This document shows positions 44,533-55,700 of a stretch of 64,000 nt of DNA, piece by piece (position 1 is the first letter of the stretch; each line of letters opens with the position of its first letter). The stretch covers positions 186,001-250,000 of the forward strand of contig VDMD01000032.1 in assembly GCA_007026445.1 (NCBI GenBank), given 5' to 3'. Below the pieces are notes generated by a model that saw nothing but the letters and a program-made list of their open reading frames with translations, ran no database searches and was not told where the DNA came from. The stretch comes from Schizophyllum amplum (taxonomy: Eukaryota > Basidiomycota > Agaricomycetes > Agaricales > Schizophyllaceae). Made by a program: the position numbers and the translations under genes.

Positions 44533-44789
44533 GTTGATGGAGGGGGTGATCACGATACAACAATATGGAGGATCCAGAGCTTAAGTTATAGGCAGCTATC
44601 ACTATTGTTATTGTACTTATGAGACTTCACATGTAACCATTGTATGTAGAAAACTACACGACCTCTATGAATCTGCCTTGAATATCCACGCGCAACCGAG
44701 CGGGAACTCCTCGGCCCTTGCAAACATGTAACAACAACGCGCTCTTCCTCCCCAACAGTCATTTCCATCAACCTCGGTTGCCCCCAATC

Positions 44790-46212
44790 ATGTCCCGTGA
44801 GTGGCCTGCCCTTTAACTGACTTATTTTTGACATATATCTGAAGAAGCCGACTATGTTGCGCTGCAGAACCCGCCGTATGATGGAATATCCCAAGTGGTC
44901 TTTTCCCCCAAGAACCCCGATCAGCTGCTAGTATCTTCATGGGACACGGTGCGTTCTGCATTTTGCTCTATATGGATAAGCTACTGACGTTTGGTAGACC
45001 GTACGACTATACAAAGTCGGTGAGACCGACAAGGAGAGCGACCTGAAGTCGAAGTTCGAGCACCGGGCGCCTGTACTTGCTTGTGCTTTTGACAACGAGT
45101 CAACGCATGGCTTCAGTGGAGGGCTGGACACCTACGTGCGACAGTGCGTGGACCACCTCACTTCCTCAAACGAGACGCTCATTATGTTCAGGTTGGACCT
45201 TGAGACGGAGAAGATCACGCAGCTCGGCGCCCACGACAAGACCATATCCACCATGTCCTTTGCACGTCAATCAAGTTCGTCTTGCCCCACACCATTGCTT
45301 TCAATATTCCGCATAACTAACCCACCACCCAGACGCCCTCGCCACCGGCTCCTGGGACCGCACCGTGCGCTTGTGGGATCCCCGTTCCTCATCCACGTCC
45401 TGCCAAACCTCGTCTCACCAAACACCAGAGCGGGTCTACTTCGTCGACACCGTCGGGAACTACCTCGTCGCAGCGCTTGCCAGCCGCCTCTTTGCGATCT
45501 ACGACATGCGGAAGATGGACCAGCCGATGCAGCAGCGTGAGAGCAGCTTGAAGTTCATGACCCGGAGCCTAGCTTGCATGCCTGACGGGACTGGTGCGCG
45601 TGCATGTTATTGGAACTTGAAGCTGCAACTGATAGACAAACAGGATATGCGACGGCATCGGTGGAAGGTCGCATTGCCGTCGAGTACTTCGACCCTTCAC
45701 CGGCCGCGCAGGAGAAGAAGTATGCCTTCAAGTGCCACCGACAGACGATCGGCGACACCGACTGCGTCTGGCCCGTCAACTCCCTTGCCTTCCACCCCGT
45801 GTACGTTTTGCGAGCGCGCAACACCGGACTGCCCGCTCACCCGACCTCATCCAGCCACAACACGTTCGCATCCGCTGGCTCCGACGGCACTGTCTCCATC
45901 TGGGACCACAAGGTCAAGAAGCGGTTGCGGCAGTACCCCAAGTTTGATGCTCCGGTCGCGAGCATCGCTTTCAGCTGCGACGGCACGAGGTGAGTGACCT
46001 GTGATCCATTGACGCTCGCTGCTGACGGGTTATGCGCAGGCTTGCCGTCGGCACGTCATACACCTGGGATGAGGGTCCGGATGGTGCCAACAAGTACCCC
46101 GCACCGTGGGTTGGTGTCCGCAAGGTTGGCGACGAAGTCAAGGTTAGCGCTTTGCTTGCTCTCCCTACGATGACAATTCTGACGTTTCTTCTTGCAGCCT
46201 AGGACGAAGTAG
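44790..46212 (+). CDS. BUB3: Mitotic checkpoint WD40 protein Bub3
   Basis: Spindle-assembly checkpoint beta-propeller that binds GLEBS motifs in Bub1 and BubR1/Mad3. The first exon is only seven bases (ATGTCCC at 44790-44796) and joins exon 2 at 44848 to give MSPDYVALQNPPYDGISQVV. Family hallmarks follow: LLVSSWDTTVRLY, FSGGLDTYVRQLDLETEKI, TGSWDRTVRLWDPR, RRESSLK-like QRESSLKFMTR, EGRIAVEYFDPS, KKYAFKCHR, FASAGSDGTVSIWD, and PVASIAFSCDGTRLAVGTSY. The C-terminus ends KPRTK. A 48-nt in-frame stop-free segment near 45143-45190 is an intron because its removal gives the normal R-QLDLETEKI junction. Confidence 0.92.
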
Positions 46213-46605
46213 ACGGGCATGATCAGTGGACGGTCGCGGTACCGCTTTCTGAGGGACATCCATTGTTTAGTTCTTGGTATGCGATTGATGAGATAATCGT
46301 CCTGGTCGCATTTTGTGCGTGTAGTGTGTACTGTATGATGCTTGAGCTCATTTGAATGTCCGGGCGAGTCTTGTCAATCTCAGGGCTCATGAAGTGAGCA
46401 CGGTCGGCATCAACGCTCAGCCACAGCTGCATAACATAAATAGTGATTGTCAGACTTGATGCTCAGAGCGTTCGCAGTGGTAGGAATAGAGCCACGCGTC
46501 CGTGCTGGGACGCGTGACACGCTGGTTGTGACACGTCTTGTGATTATGTGACAAGTCGCGACTTCACGCGTCCTCGGGCCGATCCATCACTTGAGGACAA
46601 CCGCC
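46213..46605. other. Intergenic between BUB3 and ORC6
   Basis: About 390 bp, holding the BUB3 3' region and the ORC6 promoter. No other feature seen. Confidence 0.45.
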
Positions 46606-48085
46606 ATGTCCGCCGAAGATGCTTTGACCAAACTCTGCCGGGAACCAGACACTTTAGAGGCTGCCCATGCACTACTGAGGCGTGCTAAAGCCAGAACCGC
46701 CCCCGGCTCTGGTTTTGATCTTGGGGCCAGCATCAACGCCTTGCCTGCTATTTGCGCGTACAAGGCTTCACAAAGGTATGCTGAGAATATCCATGTACGC
46801 ATGCACTTCGCTCATGTCTTGCGGCAGCCTGAACAACAACGACGTCAGCCGAAGCGCCGCGCAGGCGAACTCGTGCATCGCGCCGAAGGCGTTTGACGAG
46901 GCGTTGCACAAAGTCGAGGCTGCGCTATGCGATACGCGCCGAAGCATCACACAACTTTCGTACTCGGACATCGTTCGAAAACATGCGGGCTCGATATATG
47001 CGTCCACGGCGCTACTGAGTGTGCTTGGCAAGATCGATGAAGCCTTGGAAGCGGCAAGGGAGAACAAATATCGGAGTCACGACAAGATGCCAGGCGTGCT
47101 GTTCTGGGTATGCATGCAGAAAACGGTAAGGCTATATATACTTCAACCTCTGAGAATATCTCCCTGACGAGGCATACAGGGCGAAGACATGTTCGACCGC
47201 GCAAAATTCTGCCGCACGCACACCCTCAGACCGGCCACTCTCGACAAGCTGTTGGACGACTTGGACAAGCATGCTTCCGCGCTGAAGATACAAGCCCTGA
47301 ACGCCTTCTCGCAGCCGGCCGCGTCTCGCCCTTCGTCGCCGACTAAGTCACCTGCGAAGCGCGACCTCCCCCACGGCGGGTCGCCGCCAAAAAAGAAGGC
47401 GCCTCCTGTCCGCGAGCTTCCGCACGGAGGATCACCGCACAAGAATACCGTGCGCGAGCTTCCGCACGGGGGCTCCCCTCACAAGACGCAGCAGCGAAAG
47501 CCTGTCACTGCTGGCTCTCCGACTAAGCCTAAACCTCTGCCGTCGCCTCGGAAAGGCGCCCCGCCGCTTCCCATGCTCTTCCCCAACGCGCCTCAGCAGT
47601 CGGAAGGAAACAGCGAGAGCGACGATGAGGCGGACCTCTTGGCGGCGCCTAGGAAGCGGAGGAAAGTTGAGACTGCTGCGGAACCTCCCACTGCTACCGA
47701 CGATGCTTCGACAAGCAATGGCGTCGTCATCCACACTACCCGAACGCGCGCGTCGCCTGCAAAGACGAAGGCAAGCATCGCGAAACCTGCTCCTGCCGTC
47801 GACGAGTCGGATGTTAGTGCTAGTCCACGCAGGTCGACGCGCGTGAAAGACGCGGGCGAGGTTCACATCCAGGCCAGCCCGCGAAAAGCGACCAAGAGCA
47901 AGATCGACGAGGTTGTTATGCCCGTGGAGTCAGACGCGTCCGACGACGAGGAGCCACCCCCACCGCGACTTCGCAGGCGCTTCCGCCCGGTCTTCCTGGA
48001 TACAGTGCAATGGAATGCACGCGACCCGCTGGCGGTCAAACTCGAGCTCTCTAGAAAGCATCGCATTGCGGGAACGGCTGCTTGA
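46606..48085 (+). CDS. ORC6: Origin recognition complex subunit 6
   Basis: The N-terminal half resembles the cyclin-like fold of Orc6 (INALPAICAYKASQSLNNND, then VSRSAAQANSCIAPKAF and LSYSDIVRKHAGSIYASTAL). It should be part of the ORC, which loads MCM helicases. Introns at about 46775-46834 and 47127-47179 join these parts. The C-terminal half is disordered and contains SPTK, SPAK, SPPK, two SPHK, SPTK and SPRK, seven full CDK consensus sites within about 75 residues. Three of them lie in a repeated unit (RELPHGGSPHK). A bipartite basic patch (RKRRK) follows. The final residues SRKHRIAGTAA end at 48085. CDK control of licensing is known in yeast Orc6 and is inferred here. Confidence 0.85.
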
Positions 48086-48498
48086 AGTCGACAGGTAGAA
48101 CGCGTTGGATGGCCCTCGAGTGTAGTAGTAACTTTCTGTAGTTTGCTATAGATTCTGATACCCTAGATGGTATGACTGCCCGAGCCGTCGCGTGAAGGCC
48201 GGTGAAAGATGTCCAATGACCCGAGAGATTAGGAAATCGTACAGTATGTAACAGAGCACGGAGGCCCGAAAGCGATCTACAAAGACAGTATTCCGAGCCA
48301 GTGTGCGAGTGAAGGAGCGTCCGATGCAAGAGATAAGTTATGGACAATCGACAGCAAGATATCATACAAGACGGAGGCGAGAAGGTACCGATTGCGCAGG
48401 AGTTTGAGGTACCAGAGCGCGCGAAGAAGGGGAGGGGTGGTAATGAGAGTAGGGGAGATGTGTCCGAGGGTAAGATACGAGAGGTCACATGAAGGCGC
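48086..48498. other. Convergent intergenic region
   Basis: 3' regions of ORC6 and of the multicopper oxidase gene. No other feature seen. Confidence 0.45.
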
Positions 48499-51182
48499 TC
48501 ACTGTGGCGGCGCATACTCTTCCGGCAGCTCGACGAGCTCGATGCCCTCAAGGAGCACTTCAACCATGCCGCCAGTGGCGTGTTGCGATAAGTGGCAGTG
48601 GATGAGATCGGGGCCGGGGTTTACAGTGCGGTCTGTACAGATACTCGTAAGTTCGCTGTTCGCCAAGGACAGACCGCGCACATACATCGAACAGCAAGCC
48701 AGGATGCGGTTGCGGATACAGGCGTGTTGTAACTATCTAAGAGCACGTTAGCGTCTGTATAGACATGTATTGAGTTTAGAGACTTACCACGAATGGGCGG
48801 GTTGACGAAGTTGAAGCTGTCGGGCATGGCGGCGGCAGCCTCAGCAACGCTGCTGTAGTTCCACTCGCCCTGACCTTGCCCAAGCACCCAGAACTGATTG
48901 TAATGCTTGTGCATGGGGTGCGGCGGGCTGACAGTCTGGTCAACAGCCGCAGCGAGAGCAAGGAATGAGACACGTACTGTTCGCCAGTCACCGTTATCAC
49001 TATGTCAACGATCGTGTCGTTCGGCAGGATTGTTACGCTGTGTGCGTTGATGAGGGCGCTGCCAGCCAGAGGGCCAGTGCCGTCCTGCATCGCTTCCGCA
49101 GCCTGCTTCCACACTGCGGGCCAGATGAGAGGTCGCTCTCTTCGTACAGCGGGCCCTGAAGACCGGTGCTGTTCGCCGCCCATGTAGTTGCGTTCGGGCG
49201 TGACATGCCGAGCACGACCATCGTGATGTTGCCGTCAGATTCCATGAGCGGCGGGCTGGCGGGGAACGGCGGCGCGTCGGTCCACGGATCGAGCTCGGTG
49301 GCGGCGTCCTCAGCGATGTCGCTGATAGCGATCGGGGCGCCGGTGTAGTCCATGGCGGCAGATGACTGGGGAAGTGCAGGATAGCCCTCAGTCGGAGCGG
49401 CGAAGTTCTCCTTGCTGTTGGCGCGTCCGGGAACATCGGTATATTGCAACACGCCGTAGCCGGTGATGACTTGGGGAACAACGTTCGCGGCGGCACGGAT
49501 GGTATAAGCAGAGCCGTCGTCCTTGTCGAGTTTGACCATGACTTGATAGCGCACGCCGGATGGCACCTTAATGCAATTATCAGGTCGGAAGGCTGAACAA
49601 AAATGAGAAAGCATACACTGATGATATCAAAAGGCTGGGTGGTGTTCACATAGTGGCCGTCGATAGCTATCCAGCGACATAAGGGTCTTGCTAAATCAAG
49701 AGACGTTAATGCACGAACCGTACACGTATAGCGGGTGCTCGTCGATAGAGAACTTCAGCTCCCACAGACCGCCCGTGTTGACAATACCGAATGAAGCCCA
49801 TGTCCCGTTGCAAGGGTCCACCTCAAGGGTGTAAAGCGACCGATCAGCTCCTGCGGGAGGTCAGTGAAGATCTATCAAAGGTGGTGTAAGTGGCGAACCT
49901 GTCGCATTGCACGTGTCCCATGTATCGTCTGGGATCAAGCTCATGTCGGCATCCTCCGAGAAACCCTCGCCCTCTGGGTTCACGATAGGACTGGTGACAG
50001 CGAGACAGCTATTGAGTGACTGTGAGCGGGGACTCCACATTCTAAGCATGCGACACTGACCCTTTCGCAGTGATGTTGCCAAAGCCACGCGCGTCGGCGA
50101 TGGTCTGCAACTCGCTCATAGGCGGGCACACCATGGCACCTTGACCATTGATGAGAACCGAGTCGACGCAGCTACTTGACGTCAGCGATGCAACAAGATA
50201 GTGACCATGGACACCTACAGTGGCTCAACATTCGCGGACTGCCAAACTGCGTTCACTTCCTCCGACGTGCGGTGACGCCAGTCCATGATGCTGAAGACGT
50301 GGGTGTTCGCTTCGGCAGCCATCATGTCTGCAACATCAGCGTCGCTACCGCCCGCGAGTGCAGCCAACTGCGAGAACGGGCGCTCGAGGTCTGCAGAGGG
50401 GCTACAGAGAATTAGCCTCCGCCGCGCAGACCGCACGTTCACTTCGACGTACCGTATGAAGATCGGGAAGACAAGCCCGTCGTCCTGCTGTTGCTCTGGG
50501 TAAGACGTCAGCACACGTTCGACAAGTAGCGTCGAAACCCACTCTGATGAGCGTGTCCTTGAAAGAGGCCGTGCTGGTAAGCAGTCCAACGGTACGTGAA
50601 GTTGCCACCGGGCTGAATGAGCTTCTGCGAGACACCGGGGACCTGACGTTGCGGTGTGAGTATCATGAAGATTCTTCAAGGTGCCGGACTCACGCCATCT
50701 GACCAGGGCGTACCCTGCTGGCTGATGCCATGGAAGTGAACAGTGGTCGCCTCAGAAGTGTTCGCATGGACGTTGACCTGGCGAAGATGAGCTCGCTGCC
50801 GACCCGGGGGACCGTGACACGCACCTCAACGTCATCGCCTTGGTCAATGTATAGGGTCTTGGCGGGGAATTCACCGTTGATGAGGTAGACCATACTATGG
50901 AGGCAACGATGAGTCTTCGGTCGTGATGAAATACATGATTACGCACCGTTCTTGACCGCCGTCGGGGTTCGCGACGCCCTCAGAGACTACTACATCATAG
51001 TACACCGTCTTGCCAGTTTCGGTGCTGACGACCTCGGCGTGGGCAGCATTGCCTGTGGAGATGTCGAGGGTAGCGGACAGTGAAAGAGACAAGTCACGAG
51101 CGAAGGTTGCATGTCGCGGTGAAGTGTGGCGAGCGACCGTGAGGGAGGAGAGGGATAGTAAAGGGATGAGTGTCAGCCTCAT
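48499..51182 (-). CDS. Secreted multicopper oxidase (Fet3/Abr1-like)
   Basis: Many-exon gene starting MRLTLIPLLSLSSLTVA (signal peptide) at 51182 and ending LPEEYAPPQ at 48499. Domain 1 has the first copper motif in TTVHFHGISQQGTPWSDG and the second as GLFQGHAHQ, where both His are kept but the usual WY before them is absent. The middle cupredoxin has YEVDPCNGTW-like and INGQGAMVCPP. Domain 3 has HPMHKHYNQFWVLGQG (HPxHxH) and LIHCHLSQHATGGM (HCHxxxHxxxxM), so type 1, 2 and 3 copper ligands appear present. HFHG rather than HWHG is seen in ferroxidase-like and Abr1-like members. Extracellular oxidase by prediction; substrate (iron, pigment or phenol) undecided. Confidence 0.85.
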
Positions 51183-51940
51183 GCTCGTATGTAGTGGAAC
51201 GTCCACAGGTCGTGAACGTGAAAGTGAGGCAGGGTTCTAAAGGATTGGCGGGAGGTGGCTCCAGGTGCGAATTAAGTAGTGGAAGAGAGAATGAAAGTGG
51301 GATGCAGGGAGCGTGCATCTTGTACTCTAACTCGGCGTCCACGACTGTGCCAATGTCGCTCCATGTAATTGACGCCTCGGCCCTCCGAAGGCGGCGGCGC
51401 GCATTCTAGACTCGTGTGAACTAGTGATCGCGGAGCGCTAATGCAGCGTGTATCAGGGTTGAAGCTTGAAGACGGTCTTGGAAGGGCCTGGGACATGGTC
51501 TTTGCAGGTCTTCGCCGCCGTACAGCGTCAAGCCAAGCCCTCTTGTATGATGTTCGGCATCGCAGCTTGCGTTGCAACCCTGGTTACTTACATGGCCTGT
51601 AACGCGGTCAGACGAAGAGCGTCGTATGAGCACACCCATCGTTGCGGCTTGGAACCTTGGATGCAGGCTGGATGCAGGTGTCCTTGTGCCCTACTCGGGG
51701 AAGGGCGCTCTCACGAGTGATCAAAGGAAATACAAAGGAACAACGGAATCGAATTGCTGGTGACGACGGAGGCAATTACCTCCCACAATCACGTGCCCCA
51801 TGTTCGTTTTTGTAGTTTTCAGCTGGCACCGACAGGGTCGACCAGAGGGTTGTTCACCAGGTAGGTAGCACACTGGTTCCGTATACATATGCGATTGTAC
51901 AGCCCAAAGATGCCAGGACTTGGACGGTGTCCAGTGCAAC
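51183..51940. other. Intergenic
   Basis: About 760 bp upstream of the multicopper oxidase gene and downstream of the S41-like peptidase gene. Nothing specific seen. Confidence 0.4.
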
Positions 51941-54739
51941 CTAGAATACCGACGCCGCGACGGCCGCCCAGATGGCTTCCGGCTTGTTGACACTGGTCAG
52001 GTAGATGAGCGTCCGGACAACGGCTTATGCGAGAAAGATTACGCACATATCCTTCGTGAGCGGCAAATTGAGGTCTGCAGGACGATCCTGCCACTCTGCA
52101 AACAAGGTCAGCAACACATCTTCGCTTCGGCAGTCCACCATCCTCACCCTCAGGCTCATCAGGTTTGTCAATACCGTACCCAAGACGCCAAGTGACGCCC
52201 TGGTAGCCATTCACCAGTCTGTCATTCTGGTCAGTTTTGCGATGATTACAGCACGCGGCGATACATACAGGTCTGGCGGAGCCAGCTCGTTATCCTTCAA
52301 ACCGGCGGTCTTGACCTCGGAGTCCATGGTCGCAAAGCTCGTGGACTGGCCGCCGATGATACCGCAGTACTGCTGCTCCGTGTCCGCCTTTCCGCCAACC
52401 ACGACCGTCTTCGCTCCCTCGAGCTTGGCCATCGTAACCTGTGAACTCCGCTCGTCAGTATATGCATCACAACATCGGCATCCAGAGCCAGAGGCGCAAT
52501 CAACGCACAGAGAAGAGCGAGCAAGAGCTCGCGCAACGCCCGTTCGACACGATGGCGACCTTTGTCGGATCGAAAAGCGCCTCCTCGGGCACGGTGTTAA
52601 GGAAACCCTCCGGCTGGCATTCGTTCCCGAGCGTTTGGCTGAAGTAGTCCACCCGGCCGTTGATTTCTTTCTCGACCGGGGGCTCAAGCCAGTTCTCGCT
52701 CTCTGTGAAGAACTCGTTGTCGAGGGCGCGCCACTGAGGGGTGGGATGTCAGACAATTGCTCAAAATCAACAACCGCAGAAACGCGCACGTTGATCGGGT
52801 TGTAGAGTAGGTTGTTGTTGGGGTCAGACCCGTTGATGATGGACTCGACGATGGCGCGTGCAAGGGGCTGAGCGCGGGTCGTTGTGTTCAAACCCGCTTG
52901 CGGTTCGGTCGTGCTCTTCGGTCCGGCGATCTGGACACCCGTCAACGCATGCAAGGTTCGAAGATACGCAAAACTCACAATACGATGCAGCCACTATCCA
53001 AGCTCGTAAGTCAGCCCTTCACGTACGGACGCAGAATCCTCCTACTACTTACATGCGCGGCGCAGATGTATCCACCACCATTGTTGTACTGCAATACAGT
53101 TCAGCGTGGGATCAGTTGGCTGCTCCCAGTCCCACTCACCACGTCCACAATAAGCTGGGTCGCACCCGCCGACTTCAGGTTCGTCAAGCCCGTCAGCATG
53201 CTCTCTAGGAACTGATTATAGCTCCCCGCGGAGAAGCTGCCCAGCGCCATTACGCCCGTCACATCATCCAGCATGTAGTACTGCGCGACGTCGTAGCTTC
53301 CGTCCAACGGCGATTGCGGCTGCAGCTCCTCCGGCAGCACCGCGTCCACGTCGCGCACTTCGTCGACAATGGCGTTGATAAGATGCTTCGGGCCAGTGAT
53401 CTTCTTCTCGGATGGGGCAGAGGAGTAGTAGTAGTCGTAACCGTTGGTACCGTCCTGCGCGAGGCAGTTGCCGGCGAAGTAGGACGCACTATCAGTGAAG
53501 GCGGCCGTGGTGGAGCCAATGCGCGAGCGGTAGGGGATCTGGAAGACCGTTAGCACCGATGTTTTCAGACAGGTTGCCCATAGAGGGACTCGCGGAAGAG
53601 TACAGAGTACTCACCGTAACGTCCTCCGGCTCCGTCGCGTTCTCCTTCAGCACCGTGAGCGTGACCTCGTCCGACAGCGGCAGCGACTGCTGCGCGAACT
53701 GGCCGAAGATGTACGTCCACGAGCTCGCGCTGCGCTGATAGCTGGCAAAGAAGGCATTCTGGCGGGTGGTGCGCGCTTGGTAGCTGCCCGCGACGGCCGC
53801 GTTCGCCTCGACCGCCTCCCACGGGTCGGCGCCGTTGATAGCGAGAACTTGGGCACCGGAGAGCTACATGGTCGCGTGAGCCTGATGGCGTAGAGCGAGA
53901 TCGACGAGGTAGAGAGGATGAGATATACTCACAGCCTCAAGCTCGCCGCCAACAGCCTCCTGCCAGACGTCGATCTGGTCAGGGAACTCGAGTGAAGCGA
54001 CGGAGAACGCCTCGGGAGCGATGTGGACGTTCTGAACACCCTCGCTGTCGGTGAGGAGGACGAGGGGGGTGGGCAAGTAATTGACGAAGGCGGCTGGGAG
54101 CGTATGTGATCAGCTTCGATCACTTTTCTGTCAGCGCCGCTTACAGTCCTACAGGCGGAGTCAGCACGAGTGCAAAGAAGGACAGAGGGCACACGCACGA
54201 AACAATAGTTGCGCCACACGCAGTGTCCGTCTTGCAGCCGCGCAACTGCTTGTTGGACGGCGATGTGCGCCTCGTAGTCGGTCGCGTACTCCGTGGCCTG
54301 GATCTTGGCGAGGTCGGCGAGCACGTCCTCATGAACGTCGTCCGCGTACGGCTCCGGGGCTTGAACCTGATAGTTGGTCGACGCATCTGATGGATGGTCA
54401 GCCGCTTATCACTGATCAACAACTTAATGGCGACATACGGAAGGTAAGCATGGTCTTGTTGACAACTTCGATAATCTGCGCGAGGTTCAGTTCGCTGTGA
54501 TCGGGGAAGAGAGAAAGGGTGTACGTTGTCCCTCAACGTCGTGTTGAGTGCGAACGACGTGTAGCATGCGCGGACGTCAGCGGGGGCCGCCCACTTCTGG
54601 CCTGGCGAGTCGTCAGAGGGGCGGAAGATCGGATGCGACGAAGAAGCTCACCGCCGATTGTCGCGCACGCATCCTGCGCGACCGTCGCCGACGCGACGGC
54701 GAGCACTACAGCCGTGGCACCGACAGTGATGGAGCGCAT
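51941..54739 (-). CDS. Secreted S41-family-like peptidase
   Basis: Many-exon gene beginning MRSITVGATAVVLAVASA (signal peptide, 54739) and ending at 51941 (AIWAAVAASVF). Exons read CATIGGQKWAAPADVRACYT, NYLPTPLVLLTDSEGVQNVH, LSGAQVLAINGADPWEAVE (PDZ-like), GVMALGSFSAGSYNQFLES and an expected active-site region IVSNGRCASSCSLFSVTMAK, where the Ser after RCA is the likely nucleophile as in tail-specific proteases. This matches the basidiomycete secreted S41 family. A GGGYICAAH segment supports it. Extracellular; substrate unknown. A TTTATAAA box lies near 54973. Confidence 0.8.
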
Positions 54740-54972
54740 TGTAGGGAAGGTGTGGAAGGAGGGGGAGTTATAAGAAGGAAGGACAGGCACTCGAATGAGT
54801 TGAGCCGCGAAGAAAGTCCGGTGTGAACTTCGTATGGTGTCAGCCCACGGTGCGCACGGGAACCTGCTCAGAAGACGCACCACGGGCCAAGACGACTCGG
54901 AGCTCTCCCGAAGGTGCTGGCAGCCGCAGAGTGTGTTGGGGAACGGGAAGGGGACACCGCATAATGACCGCG

Positions 54973-54980
54973 TTTATAAA
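54973..54980 (-). promoter_or_regulatory. TATA box candidate of the S41-like peptidase gene
   Basis: TTTATAAA on the minus strand about 235 bp upstream of the start at 54739. Confidence 0.35.
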
Positions 54981-55535
54981 GGGCGCGCCCATCTATCAGC
55001 GTCGCAGCATGTGTATGATCAATGCGGGGGATCGCGGCGCCTTGTGATCAACCGCAAGTTGGGCTTGGCAGCCCATTGTATCTACTTACTCGCTTGCAGA
55101 TGTTCACCTTCGCCAGACCTTCGCGGTCCTGAAAGATAACACACCCAAAATGCTATATCGTCTTGAAGGTCCTGTAGGCTGCGATTACACATTGGTCGGA
55201 TGGGGGACTTGCAGGCAAAGTAGGATGGACGGAGGGAGTATCGACAGTAGAGCTCGTGCTGAGGATGCTGAGCCTCGCAATTGATGGAAAAAGCCATGCA
55301 TGGTCAGGAACAAGCTGAAGCACATTTCGCGTGCACGCAAAATAAGCGCCCGGAAATGCCGGGCCGGCACCGTTCGCATGATGTGGGTTGACTGTGTTTT
55401 CAGTGTCACTGTCTTTGGCTGTCCTTGTATTAGTAATGTCAGAGCGATGCCGATGTCTACGTATTCCTGCTCACCTCCATCATCGTGAAAGATAATGGCC
55501 TCAGTGGTGAGACGGCGCGTCGGCCAGGAGTAGAG
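54981..55535. other. Intergenic
   Basis: Between the S41-like peptidase promoter and the right duplicated block. A 166-residue minus-strand open frame (55185-55685) overlaps the block edge and has no recognisable features; treated as chance. Confidence 0.35.
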
Positions 55536-55700
55536 GACCCATCTGGTCCCACTATCAATTTCAAGTATTGGATGTGAAAGTCGACAGGCAAAAGTTGAAA
55601 CGGGATTGGATATCATTGACATTGACGGAGTACGTGCGGGAGCTGCTACGGGAGTGCGGCATGGGCGAACTCTGCGGCTTGGCAAGAAAGTCGAGCATGG

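Noticed and set aside
55185..55685. 166-residue minus-strand open frame
   Set aside because: No domain, crosses the edge of the duplicated block, and is not kept in the other copy.
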